Shown here piece after piece: positions 26,753-35,940 of a DNA stretch of 64,000 nucleotides. The position numbers and the translations under genes are program-made. Position 1 is the stretch's first letter. Every line of letters begins with the position of its first letter. This DNA is from Planctomycetota bacterium. GTDB taxonomy: Bacteria > Planctomycetota > J058. The stretch spans positions 1 through 64,000 of the forward strand of contig RFHU01000405.1 in assembly GCA_003695705.1 (NCBI GenBank). The letters run 5' to 3'. The notes under the pieces were generated by a model. It was not told the DNA's origin. It was given only the letters and a program-made list of their open reading frames with translations, and did not search any database.

Positions 26753-28486
26753 ATGACCCCCGCAGAACTGCGCGCCCGCGCCCACGAGTGGCTGCGCCAC
26801 GACCCCGACCCCGCCACCCGCAGCGAGCTCGAGGACCTCCTCGCCCGCGGCGACGAGGCGCAGGCGGAACTCGCCGAGCGCTTCGCGGGCCCGCTGCGCT
26901 TTGGGACCGCCGGCCTGCGGGGGCTGCTCGGCGCCGGCATCGCCCGCATGAACCGCGCGGTGGTTCTCCGGACGACCTACGGGCTCGCCCAAACCCTCCT
27001 CGCCCGAGACCCCGAGCGCGCCCGGAGAAGGGGCGTGGCGGTGGGCTACGACGGCCGCCGCATGAGCCGCGAATTCGCCGAGGACGCGGTCGGTGTCCTC
27101 GCGGCCCAGGGGGTTCCCGCCCACCTCGTTCCCAGTCCCTGCCCCACACCGCTCCTCGCCTTCGCCGTCACCGAACTCGGCGCCGCGGCGGGGGTCATGA
27201 TCACGGCCAGCCACAATCCGCCCGAGTACAACGGCTACAAGGTCTACGCAGCCAACGGCGCTCAGATCGTGCCGCCCCTCGACGAAGCCATCGCCGCTGC
27301 CATCGACGCCGCTCCTCCCGCCGACGCCATCGAGCGGGCAGAGGCCGACGCGGCTCGGGGCGCAGGTCGCCTCGTGGAGCACGGCGAGGAACTCGAGCGA
27401 CGCTACCTCGAGGCGGTGAGTGCCTGCGCGACCTTCGGGCCGGGCGGGCGCCGCGACCTCCCCCTGGTCTACACTCCCCTGCACGGCGTCGGGGAGCGGC
27501 TCGTGCGCCGGATCCTCGAAGGCGCGGGCTTTTCCGACTTGGCCACCGTAGCCGAGCAGCGCGACCCCGACGGCGACTTCCCCACGGTGCGCTTCCCCAA
27601 CCCGGAGGAGCCGGGCGCCCTCGACCTGGGCCTGGCCCTCGCCCGCGAGCGAGATGCAGCCCTCCTCCTCGCCAACGACCCCGACGCGGATCGCTTGGCC
27701 GTCGCCGTGCGCCGCGGCCCAGGCGACTACGTGGTGCTCACGGGCAACGAGTTGGGCGTCCTCCTCGGCCACGCCCTGCTTACCCGCGGCGCCTTCCCTG
27801 GCGGAGCCGACCGGCTCGTGGCGACGACCATCGTGTCCTCGCCCCAACTCGGAGCCATCGCACGCTCGCTCGGGGTTCGCTACGAAGAGACGCTCACCGG
27901 CTTCAAGTGGATTGCCAACCTGGCCATCGAGCAGGAGCGCGCCGCGGGGGCCCGCTTCGTGTTCGGCTACGAGGAAGCCCTCGGCTACACGGTGGGCCCC
28001 ACCGTGCGGGACAAGGACGGCGTCGGAGCGGCGCTCGCCGTGGCCGAGCTCGCCGCGCACCTTGCCGCCGAAGGGCGCACCCTCCTCGACGCCCTCGAGG
28101 ACATTGCCCGCGAGTACGGCCTCTACGCCAGCGCCCAGCGGAGCACGGTCTACCCGGGCACCGAGGGTCTGCGCGCGATGGGCGCCATCATGGACGGCCT
28201 GCGTGCCCGACCCCCCGCGACCATCGCGGGCGCCCGCGTCATCGAGGTCCGCGACTACCTTGCCGGCGTCGGAGGCTTGCCGCGCAGCAACGTACTCGGC
28301 TTCCACCTCGAGGGAGGCGACCGGATCATTGCGCGTCCGAGCGGCACCGAGCCCAAGATCAAGTTCTACTTCGACGTCCGCCTCGAACTCGGCGAAGAGC
28401 CCTACGCTGCGGGCAAGGAGCGCGCCCGCGCTCGGATCGAGGAGCTTGCGAGCGCCTTCGCGGCCATCGCGCGCCCTCCCGCCTGA
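26753..28486 (+). CDS. Phosphoglucomutase/phosphomannomutase
   Basis: Alpha-D-phosphohexomutase interconverting hexose 1- and 6-phosphates. The 577 residues have all four signatures: phosphoserine loop TASHNPP (151-157, S153), metal site DPDADR (about 306-311), sugar-binding GYEEALGY (about 405), and phosphate-binding RPSGTEPKIKF near the C-terminus. The extra length over 450-residue bacterial enzymes and the GTAGLRG start place it in the phosphoglucomutase-2-like group. The ATG at 26,753 follows a 208-base gap. It converges on the kinase gene downstream. The exact sugar cannot be assigned from sequence. Confidence 0.92.
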   Translation: MTPAELRARAHEWLRHDPDPATRSELEDLLARGDEAQAELAERFAGPLRFGTAGLRGLLGAGIARMNRAVVLRTTYGLAQTLLARDPERARRRGVAVGYDGRRMSREFAEDAVGVLAAQGVPAHLVPSPCPTPLLAFAVTELGAAAGVMITASHNPPEYNGYKVYAANGAQIVPPLDEAIAAAIDAAPPADAIERAEADAARGAGRLVEHGEELERRYLEAVSACATFGPGGRRDLPLVYTPLHGVGERLVRRILEGAGFSDLATVAEQRDPDGDFPTVRFPNPEEPGALDLGLALARERDAALLLANDPDADRLAVAVRRGPGDYVVLTGNELGVLLGHALLTRGAFPGGADRLVATTIVSSPQLGAIARSLGVRYEETLTGFKWIANLAIEQERAAGARFVFGYEEALGYTVGPTVRDKDGVGAALAVAELAAHLAAEGRTLLDALEDIAREYGLYASAQRSTVYPGTEGLRAMGAIMDGLRARPPATIAGARVIEVRDYLAGVGGLPRSNVLGFHLEGGDRIIARPSGTEPKIKFYFDVRLELGEEPYAAGKERARARIEELASAFAAIARPPA

Positions 28487-28606
28487 TTCCCCCTTGCTTT
28501 TGCCGACCCTCGCGTTGGCTCGCCGGTTCTGTTCTCTGCACGCTGAACCGTCCCGGTCGTTGCTGAGCTGGTTTCCGGTCTCGCCTGCGGGCACCGCCCC
28601 GCGGCC

Positions 28607-30793
28607 TCAGTGCCCGCGCGCCTCCAGTTCTTCGTAGCCGACTTCGCCGACGAGCGAGCCTCCGAGGCGCGGAAGCCAGGCCCGCTCCTGGTAGCGGACC
28701 CGCACGGGGCGTCCCTCCTCCAGCCGGGCCGAGCCCTGGAGCTCGTAGCGCCGCGCCCAGGGAGGCAGCGGGCGGGCGGCCGCTCCCTCGACCAGGACCC
28801 GGCCCCGACGGAGTTCGAAGCGGAGCTCGACGGGGAGGTCGAGGCCGAGGAAGGGCGTGCGCAGGGTCTCCGTCCAGCGCGAGCCGGGGCGCGCGCCTGC
28901 GGGGGGCACGCAGTGGAGGACGAAGTCCAGGTCGCGCCGCAACGCCTCGTCCGTGAAGCCTTGCGCAACCAGCTTGGCGGTCTGTCCACCTCCAACCCGC
29001 TCTGGGGGGAGCGCCGGGAGGACCCGCTCGTCGCGGAGCCGCTCCACCCCCCGGCAAGAGAGTACGGCCCCGCGGCGGGGGTCGAGGAGGAGTTCGACGG
29101 CTTGGCCTTGAATGCCGCCGAGGGCGCTGAGTTGATCGGGGGCGTCGGGGTGCCAGCCGTCGTAGCGGAGCCGGGGTCCGACCCTCGCCAGGCCGAAGGC
29201 GAAGTCGACCATCAGCCGCTCGATGGTTGCCTCGAGGCGCGCGCCGTCCGGGCGCAGCTCGAGCACGACGAAGCGGTGGTCGGACTTCCAGGCGCCACGG
29301 CGCTGCGGCGGCGCGTCTCCGGGCGGCTGGTAGTCGGTGGTTCGCCAAAAGCGCCCTCGCCAGGAGTCCCCCGGTGCCAGGGCCCAACCGGCGCCTTGCG
29401 CGGGGGAGGCATCGCCCCGGGAGGTTCCGGAACCCCTCTCCGGAGGTGGCGGTTCTCGCTTCGGGAGGGGCTGCGCCGCTTCGGTCCCGGGCGCCGGCCG
29501 CGTCGGAGCGGGGGCCTTCGGCCCTCGGCCGAGGGCGAAGGCGAGGCCGCCGGCGACGAGTCCGGAGAGGGCCAGTCCGCCGAAGAGGAATTCGGGTCGG
29601 CGCACCCTCCGCACCGGCCGGTGCGCCCCGGATTGGGCCGCGCAGCGCACCGCGTCGACGAAGGCCCGCGCGCTCGGAAGGCGTTCGGACGGATCCTTGG
29701 CCAGGGCTCGCAGCACCACCGCGCCGAGGGCGGGGGGGACCTCGGGCCGGAGGGCGCACGGGTCGGGGGGCGGCGCGTTCACGACGGCCTCGAGGGTGGC
29801 CAAGGCCCCGCGGCCTGCGAAGGGCGGGCGGCCAGCGAGGGCGGCGAAGAGGAGGGCTCCGAGCCCGTAGACGTCGGCTCGTTCGTCGACCGCCTTGAGT
29901 CCCAAGGCCTGCTCGGGGGACAGGTAGCCGGGCGTCCCCAGCACGGCCCCGGTCCGGCTCAAGCGCTCGCGCTCGCTGCCGAGCGCGAGACCGAGCCCGA
30001 AGTCCACCAGGCGAGGCTCGCCGCGGTCGTCGAAGAGCACATTCTCCGGCTTGAGGTCGCGGTGCAGCACGCCGTGCTCGTGGGCGTGGGCCACTGCGGA
30101 GCCGAGGGCGCAGGCGAGCCGTGCCGCCGTGTCCACCGGGAGCGGCCCCTTCCGCAGTCGTTCTTCCAGCGACGGCCCGGGCAGCAGGTCCTGCACGAGG
30201 TAGGGGACCGGGCCGTCGAAGCGGGCCGAGTGCACCCGAACCACGTGCGGGTGGTCGAGGCGAGCGAGGTATTCTCCTTCGCGGCGGAAGCGGTGCAGCA
30301 GTTCGTCGTCCAGGGCCGCGTCCGCAAGGGCCAGGGTCTTGAGAGCGAAGCGTGCCCCGCCCGAGGTCGTGACCTCGTAGACGGTGCCCATGCCGCCTCG
30401 GCCGATGACCCGCCGCACCGTGTAGGGTCCCAGCCGCTGCCCCGGTCGCAGCTGCCCGCCCGTGAGGGCGAGCTGGGCGGTGACTTCCCCTCCCGCGGCA
30501 CCGCCGGCCGCGGACTCGCTCTCGACCCAGGTCGGGGTGCGCGCGCTCGGGCGCGCGGTCCGGGGCGCTGCTGCGGGCATCGAGCACGCGGCACGGGCTT
30601 CGGCCTCGGCGCGGCCGAGCTGCTCTTCGGGCAGCGCCTCCGCGGTACGCAAGACCGACGCCAAGGTCGCCGAAAGCCCCTGCCGGCGGCGACGTCCGAC
30701 CTCCGCGAGGCTCTGCCGGAGGCGCTCCTCGGAGAGGAGCCCGTCGCGTCGTAGGATCTGCGCCAGGGCCGCATCGCCGTCGTGGCACCGCAC
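28607..30793 (-). CDS. Membrane-anchored Ser/Thr protein kinase with a large outer domain
   Basis: Of 728 residues from the GTG at 30,793, an N-terminal helical module of about 70 (LAQILRRDGLLSEERLRQSL) resembles that of two other kinases here. The PknB-type kinase domain lies at about 120-385, with glycine loop GRGGMG (131-136), lysine K152, HRDLKPEN (244-251) and DFG (264-266), so it should be active. One membrane helix at about 402-421 is followed by a Pro-rich spacer and a beta-rich extracytoplasmic domain of 250-300 residues that I do not recognise. It lies 22 bases after the MscS-type gene on the same strand. The start is uncertain, since the frame stays open into that gene. Confidence 0.87.
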   Translation of the reverse strand: MRCHDGDAALAQILRRDGLLSEERLRQSLAEVGRRRRQGLSATLASVLRTAEALPEEQLGRAEAEARAACSMPAAAPRTARPSARTPTWVESESAAGGAAGGEVTAQLALTGGQLRPGQRLGPYTVRRVIGRGGMGTVYEVTTSGGARFALKTLALADAALDDELLHRFRREGEYLARLDHPHVVRVHSARFDGPVPYLVQDLLPGPSLEERLRKGPLPVDTAARLACALGSAVAHAHEHGVLHRDLKPENVLFDDRGEPRLVDFGLGLALGSERERLSRTGAVLGTPGYLSPEQALGLKAVDERADVYGLGALLFAALAGRPPFAGRGALATLEAVVNAPPPDPCALRPEVPPALGAVVLRALAKDPSERLPSARAFVDAVRCAAQSGAHRPVRRVRRPEFLFGGLALSGLVAGGLAFALGRGPKAPAPTRPAPGTEAAQPLPKREPPPPERGSGTSRGDASPAQGAGWALAPGDSWRGRFWRTTDYQPPGDAPPQRRGAWKSDHRFVVLELRPDGARLEATIERLMVDFAFGLARVGPRLRYDGWHPDAPDQLSALGGIQGQAVELLLDPRRGAVLSCRGVERLRDERVLPALPPERVGGGQTAKLVAQGFTDEALRRDLDFVLHCVPPAGARPGSRWTETLRTPFLGLDLPVELRFELRRGRVLVEGAAARPLPPWARRYELQGSARLEEGRPVRVRYQERAWLPRLGGSLVGEVGYEELEARGH

Positions 30794-30815
30794 GCGACGA
30801 GTATGGCAAGGGCCG

Positions 30816-32723
30816 TCAGCCTTCGCCGCCCTCGCCCGCGTCGCCCTCGCCGACTTCCCCTCGGGTGGGCCAGTTCTTCCCGGCGAGCTGGCGCAAGATC
30901 CGCTCGTCCTGCGCTGAGCTCGTGCTCCCGGCATCGGGCGTCGCAAGGTCGGCCGCGGCCGCGGCGGCCGCTTCTCGCTCGGCTGCGCGCTCCTCGGCCT
31001 CCATCTGCTCGCGGAGCCGTTGCCGGGAGAGCAAGGCGGTCGCCGCAGCGCGACCGCGCTCGCGGGCCGAGACCCCCTCGTCTCCGCTGCCGTCGCCCCG
31101 GCCGATCGGTCGCACGGCCTGGGTCCGGGTCGTCACGCCGTCCGCAGGGCCGGATGGCGGGGAGTCGTTCACCAGGTGCACGGTCTGGGTGGGGAACGCG
31201 AAGGAGAGGCCTAGGTCCTCGGCCAGGCGCATGATGTCCAAGATGAGGCGTTGCTTCTCTTGCAGTTCCCGCCCCCAGTTGGGGGTGTCGAAAAAGGTGT
31301 AGACGAGGATCTCGATGGCCGAGGCACCGAAGCCGGTCACGTAGACCTGGAAGTAGTCCTTGCGGGTGGTGGGATGCTGGCGGATCAACTCGCGGATCCC
31401 CTCGCAGAAGCCCTCGAGTTGCTCGGGGGTCGCGTCGTAGGTGACTCCGAGGGTGGTCTTCCAGCGCCGGTAGCGCCGCGCGCCCATGTTGTCGACGACC
31501 GCCGTGAGGAGCTTGGCGTTGGGGATGGTGATGACCGACTGGTAGAAGGTGCGGATCCGCGTGCTGCGGAAGCCGACTTCCTCGATGCTCCCTTCGACGC
31601 CGTCGATGAGCACCCAGTCGCCGACTTCGAAGGGGCGGTCGAGGACCACGGTCAGCGAGCCGAAGAAATTCTTGACCGTGTCCTGCGCGGCGAGGGCGAA
31701 GGCCAGGCCGCCCAGTCCCAGGCCCGTGAGCATTCCCGAGACCGAGAAGCCCATCGAGTCGGCCACGAACACGAGCCCGAAGACGACGATGAACACCTTG
31801 GCCGACTTGCGGACCAGGGGGACGAGCAGGTCGTCGAACTTGCTGACGCTCTTTGCGGCCTTCCGCTCCAAGGCATTGCACAGCACGTCCACCAGGCGGT
31901 AGGCCCCCCACACGCCAGCGACGGCGGTCACGAAGGTGACCAGGACCGAGGCCACCGAGAGGGCCTTGGGCGGGAGCCCGAGCCAGTTGAGGCCGCCCCA
32001 CCAGAAGAGCGCCATGGCGAGCATGGCGAAGGGGCGCAGACTGCGGCGGGTGAGTTCGCGGTCCGCGTCCATCTTCTGGGTGCGCAGGATGAGGGCCACG
32101 ATGGCCGTCAGCACGGCGATGACCAGGCGGTCGAGGATGAGCCCCAGCACGACGAGGAGGGCAATGCCGACCCACTGCCAGTATTCGAGGAGCACGGCCT
32201 TCTGACGGAGGACCTCAGGGGCGTGGGCACGCAGCCACTCGGCCGCGCTGGCGTACTTCGGTCCGCGTGCGCGCTCTTCGAGGGCTTGGGCCAGGTCGGG
32301 GATGGCGATCTGAACGGTGTAGTCGGAGAAGCGCCACTCGCCGTCGAGGCGCACCAGTTCGAGTTGCCCGACGCCGCCGGGGTCCTGGTAGAGCACGTAG
32401 GGCTCACCGGGGGGGACGCCGCCGTCGCGCGCCGAAGAGACTTCGTCGAGGGAGTCCGGGTCGAAGCCCGTGCGCGCGAGGATCTCGGCGAGCTGCAGCA
32501 CGCGCTTGCGTCCCACCTCCTCGCGCATGCTGGAGATGCCCGTTAGGTCGAGGCAGGCCATGGCTTCGGCCATGGCCACGTCGTCTCCGGACTGAGCGGC
32601 CGCGGCCGCCTCGAGGAAGGTGCGCACGGTGCTCTGGGGCGATTCCAGTTCCTGAGCCCCCGCGACGGCGAACCAGGAGATCGCGAGGAGGACGCTCCCG
32701 AACCAGGCTCCGAGGCGCTTCAT
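30816..32723 (-). CDS. MscS-family mechanosensitive channel
   Basis: A 635-residue small-conductance channel relative. A signal peptide (1 to about 23, VAGAQE) and an extracytoplasmic domain of about 150 residues precede four or five membrane helices. The pore helix and beta domain are clear at about 340-420 (GLGLGGLAFALAAQDTVKNFFGSLTVVLDRPFEVGDWVLI). The C-terminal alpha/beta domain is followed by about 110 Ala/Glu/Arg-rich residues likely to be cytoplasmic coiled coil. The extra N-terminal domain makes it larger than E. coli MscS (286). It may form an operon with the downstream kinase. Confidence 0.9.
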   Translation of the reverse strand: MKRLGAWFGSVLLAISWFAVAGAQELESPQSTVRTFLEAAAAAQSGDDVAMAEAMACLDLTGISSMREEVGRKRVLQLAEILARTGFDPDSLDEVSSARDGGVPPGEPYVLYQDPGGVGQLELVRLDGEWRFSDYTVQIAIPDLAQALEERARGPKYASAAEWLRAHAPEVLRQKAVLLEYWQWVGIALLVVLGLILDRLVIAVLTAIVALILRTQKMDADRELTRRSLRPFAMLAMALFWWGGLNWLGLPPKALSVASVLVTFVTAVAGVWGAYRLVDVLCNALERKAAKSVSKFDDLLVPLVRKSAKVFIVVFGLVFVADSMGFSVSGMLTGLGLGGLAFALAAQDTVKNFFGSLTVVLDRPFEVGDWVLIDGVEGSIEEVGFRSTRIRTFYQSVITIPNAKLLTAVVDNMGARRYRRWKTTLGVTYDATPEQLEGFCEGIRELIRQHPTTRKDYFQVYVTGFGASAIEILVYTFFDTPNWGRELQEKQRLILDIMRLAEDLGLSFAFPTQTVHLVNDSPPSGPADGVTTRTQAVRPIGRGDGSGDEGVSARERGRAAATALLSRQRLREQMEAEERAAEREAAAAAAADLATPDAGSTSSAQDERILRQLAGKNWPTRGEVGEGDAGEGGEG

Positions 32724-32860
32724 GGGCCTGGGACTATACGGCATGCTCCCCTGCGTGCCAGCCAGCGGGACGCGAGCGGAGCGGGGAGGCTGTTGACCTC
32801 CTTGGTATCTGCAGCGACCCGCTTCCGGTGGGGCTCCTGACGGAGCGAAGGGGCTGCGCC

Positions 32861-35071
32861 TCAGCGCGCCGTCCGCGCCGGGGCGCCCCGCGCCGACCAT
32901 TCGTAGCGCAGCCCGACCAGGCTGACCTCGACGGGGAGGCCGCTGAGCTCGCGAGCGCGCGCGGCGAGGCGGTTGGCCAGTTCCTCCGGGGGGGCCACCG
33001 GGGCGGCGACGACGACTTCGAGGCGATGGCGGTCGCTGGTGGGGGGAAGCTTCGCCAGTGCGACCAGGGCCACCCCGGGGAATTCTTCGATGGCATGGCG
33101 CAGCTCGTGGCGCAGGCGCGGGGTGAGCTCGAACTCGGCCTGCCGCTCGGCGAGGGAGCCAAGCAGCGACGAGGCCAGGGGGACGGCGATGACCGCGGCG
33201 GTGAGCCAGAGCCCCACCTGCAGCCGCTGGGCCCACACCCGCGCCCGTTGCTCGCGCCGCGCCTGCACGCCGAGGACCCGGAACACGATGGCCGCGCCGA
33301 GGACGATGGCGACGAGGTTGGTGCCGAAGAGCGCCGCGGCACCCTCTCCGTTCCGGTAGGCGCCCTGTGCGAAGCTGATTCCCACGGTGGCGATGGGCGG
33401 CACGAGGGCCGCGGCGATGGCCACCCCGGGCAGCGCGCCCGAGAGCTCGGGCCTTGCCAGGGCGTAGGCGGCCGCGAGGCCGGAGAGGAAGGCCACCAGC
33501 AAGTCGAGCACGTTTGGAGAACCCCGCGCGAGGAGTTCGTCGGTGAGCCCGCGCCCAGGGATGGCGCCGCCGAAGGCCAGGCCCACTCCGAAGCCAATGA
33601 GCAGCGCGGTGAGGACGCCCAGGAGCACCGAGCGCGCGGCTTGGCGGACCAGGACCGCGTTCCCCTGCACGAGCCCGAGGCCGGCTCCGATCATGGGCGT
33701 CATCAGAGGAGCGACCAGCATGGCGCCGATGACCACGGCCGCCGAATTCTGGATCAGCCCGAGCGAGGCGATTGCGGTGGAGAGGCTGATGAGCAGGAAG
33801 AAGTCGATTCCGAAGCGAGAACCGGTCTGCAGGCGTTCGAAGAGGGCGATGCGGTCCTCGCGCCCGAGGCTGGGTAGGTAGGGGCGCACCCGTTCGACGA
33901 CGGCCTCCCGCAGGCGAGAGACCAGCGGGCGCCGGCGGCGGACGACCGCCACCGCCATGCCGTGCTCGCCCGCCAGGAGTCGCTCGGGGATGGTCCCGAA
34001 GAGGAGGCGGCGCGCGAAGCCTTCGTCCGAGGCCCCCACGAGGAGCAGGTCGAACTCGCCGCCGCGGGCGCGGTCGGCGATGCCCTGCAGGGGCCGGTCG
34101 GCGAGGACCACCTCGGGTCGAAGCCAAGGGCTCGGGCTCACTCCGGCCGAGGCGAGGGCCCTGGAGAGCAGGCGTTCGCCCACGGCCCGGGCCACCTCGG
34201 GGTCGTCGGCGTCGGGCTCCACGAAGAGGGGCACAGCGAGGCCGTCTTCGTCGCGGGCCATGGCGTCGGCCAAGCGCAAGGCGACCGCGGCGTGCGGTCC
34301 GCCTGCCGCGGGGACCAGGATGCGTTCGCAGCGCACGCCGCTGTTGCCGGAAGCGCGGAGGACCAGGACGTCGCAGGACACGGCGCGCGCCAGGATCTGC
34401 CGCCCGAGGTCGGGGAGTTCGTCCGCGCTGCGGGTGTGCTTGCCGACCACGATCAAGGTGGCTCCGCGGGCCTCGATCTCCGCGAGGACGGCGGCGAAGC
34501 GGCTGGGATGGCTCACGGAACGCAGGCTGATCCACTCGGAGCGCTCGAGGGGAGGCTGCGGATGTTCGCCGGCGCGGTGGGAGCAACCCAGGGTGGGACA
34601 GCCTCCGGCGCGCTCCCAGCAGGCGCTGTGCACCCGCACGAAGCATTCGGGGCAGCGACGCGTCGCGGCGTCTGCGAAGGGCTCGTGGCACTCGGCGCAG
34701 CGAAGGCGCCCGGTGGGCCGACCGAGGCCTGCGGACCCCTCCTGCGCCGGGGGGGGCGCGTCGGCGACCGCAGCGGGTTCCGCGGGCCCGCCCGGCGTGG
34801 GGCGCTCCGCGGCCGGTTCGCCGCCGGCGGGCCCTTCCGGCTCGTCGCTGAAGAGGCCGTGGGCTTCCACCACGGCCCGACGCAGCGCGCGGCGCACCGG
34901 ATGCTGGTCCTCGTCGTCGTCGAGGCGCAGCTCCACCGCTTCGCTGGGCTTGGTGCCCCGCGCGGGGTGGAGGACGTCGAGATGGGTCTTGAGGGCCCGA
35001 GCGAAGCGCGCCCCCCAGCGCACCAGGGGGGCGGCTTCGTCTGCGGTGGAGACGACGACGAGGACCGACAC
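32861..35071 (-). CDS. Usp - RING-like zinc finger - DUF389 membrane fusion protein
   Basis: A 736-residue fusion. Residues 1 to about 50 and 185-240 look like one universal-stress (Usp) fold interrupted by an insertion. A second Usp-like domain covers about 247-378 (ILVPAAGGPH, DLLLVGASDEG). The insertion carries a cross-brace Cys/His pattern C125-x2-C128-x11-C140-x2-C143-x4-H148-x2-C151-x6-C158-x4-C163, like the prokaryotic RING-type fingers. From about 405 a DUF389 (TIGR00341-like) membrane domain has at least five helices and a conserved GAMLVAPLMTPMIG. DUF389 proteins are thought to be membrane transport- or stress-related, but function is unproven. The ATG at 35,071 is preceded by a short gap. 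Confidence 0.83.
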   Translation of the reverse strand: MSVLVVVSTADEAAPLVRWGARFARALKTHLDVLHPARGTKPSEAVELRLDDDEDQHPVRRALRRAVVEAHGLFSDEPEGPAGGEPAAERPTPGGPAEPAAVADAPPPAQEGSAGLGRPTGRLRCAECHEPFADAATRRCPECFVRVHSACWERAGGCPTLGCSHRAGEHPQPPLERSEWISLRSVSHPSRFAAVLAEIEARGATLIVVGKHTRSADELPDLGRQILARAVSCDVLVLRASGNSGVRCERILVPAAGGPHAAVALRLADAMARDEDGLAVPLFVEPDADDPEVARAVGERLLSRALASAGVSPSPWLRPEVVLADRPLQGIADRARGGEFDLLLVGASDEGFARRLLFGTIPERLLAGEHGMAVAVVRRRRPLVSRLREAVVERVRPYLPSLGREDRIALFERLQTGSRFGIDFFLLISLSTAIASLGLIQNSAAVVIGAMLVAPLMTPMIGAGLGLVQGNAVLVRQAARSVLLGVLTALLIGFGVGLAFGGAIPGRGLTDELLARGSPNVLDLLVAFLSGLAAAYALARPELSGALPGVAIAAALVPPIATVGISFAQGAYRNGEGAAALFGTNLVAIVLGAAIVFRVLGVQARREQRARVWAQRLQVGLWLTAAVIAVPLASSLLGSLAERQAEFELTPRLRHELRHAIEEFPGVALVALAKLPPTSDRHRLEVVVAAPVAPPEELANRLAARARELSGLPVEVSLVGLRYEWSARGAPARTAR

Positions 35072-35132
35072 GATGCGGGCATCCTACGGAGGCGATCGGC
35101 CGACCGCGACCTCGCCTCGGCGCCCTCCGACT

Positions 35133-35903
35133 TCAGCGCAGGGCGTCGCGGTCTCGCTGGGGCGCCACGCTCAGGAATCCATCTCGCTCGGGATCGCTCG
35201 TTGCCGACAGCCAGGCGCCGGGGAAGGGCTCGGAGTCCAGCGAGAGCCATTCCACCGAAGCGTCGACGCGCGCCAGGTTCCAGCCGTCCGGATGGTTGCC
35301 GCGCATGCGCGGCTCGGGGCCTCCGCGTGCCAGCACCGCCTTGTCGGCCGCCAGAGGAGTCCGCGGCGGAGCGTTGCGGCCCAGCGCGCGCCGTGTCCAG
35401 CCGTAGGAGATCGCCTCGCAGCCCTCGAGGGTGGGCGAAGGCCCTGCGCTCCCGGCGGGCTCGGTCAGCCAGCGGCGCTGTGCGGCGCGCACCTCGGCGC
35501 TCGTGCGGGGACGCGCAGTGGCTGCCGGGCACACCAGGGTCTCGGGGTCGCTCAGGTAGCCGCCAAGGAACAGCGCCCGGAAGGCGCGTGGGGTGTCCGC
35601 GGTGCTCGGATCTCCGTCGAGCTCGTCGGGTCCTCGCGCGTGGGGGAAGAGACCGTGGTCGTCGGCGTACTGCGCCGCCGCGAGCGCGATGCCGCGCAGC
35701 CGGTTGGCGCACGCCGCCCGCAAACGCGCCGCCGCGCGCGCGTGCTGCGCGGGCAAGACCACGGCCAGGCCCACGGAGAGGCCGAGCGTTGCCAGAAACA
35801 GGAGGGCGCACCCCAAGACCACGCGGGAGCCGGGGACGCCGGGGGGCACGGGTCCGGTGGGCTCGCAGGGATCGGGGGCGTGGGGCACGGTCACGTGGAC
35901 CAT
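35133..35903 (-). CDS. Pseudopilin-like membrane-anchored protein
   Basis: The 256 residues have a short cytoplasmic leader and a single membrane helix at about 30-52 (VVLGCALLFLATLGLSVGLAVV). It is followed at once by RLRGIALAAAQYADDHGLFPHA, the pattern seen in planctomycete type II pseudopilin/DUF1559-like proteins. The canonical prepilin cleavage site (Gly-Phe-Thr-Leu-x-Glu) is missing, so processing is doubtful. The rest contains blocks such as LSDPETLVCPAA and MRGNHPDGWNLARVDASVEWL, a typical DUF1559-type ending. The ATG at 35,903 is 37 bases from the divergent phosphodiesterase. Confidence 0.62.
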   Translation of the reverse strand: MVHVTVPHAPDPCEPTGPVPPGVPGSRVVLGCALLFLATLGLSVGLAVVLPAQHARAAARLRAACANRLRGIALAAAQYADDHGLFPHARGPDELDGDPSTADTPRAFRALFLGGYLSDPETLVCPAATARPRTSAEVRAAQRRWLTEPAGSAGPSPTLEGCEAISYGWTRRALGRNAPPRTPLAADKAVLARGGPEPRMRGNHPDGWNLARVDASVEWLSLDSEPFPGAWLSATSDPERDGFLSVAPQRDRDALR

Positions 35904-35940
35904 TGGACTCTGCCGGGGCCCCGTCGGGTAGAGTCGACGG

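Noticed and set aside
28487-28606. A terminator between the convergent mutase and kinase genes
   Set aside because: No stem longer than a few bases and no T-run could be found.
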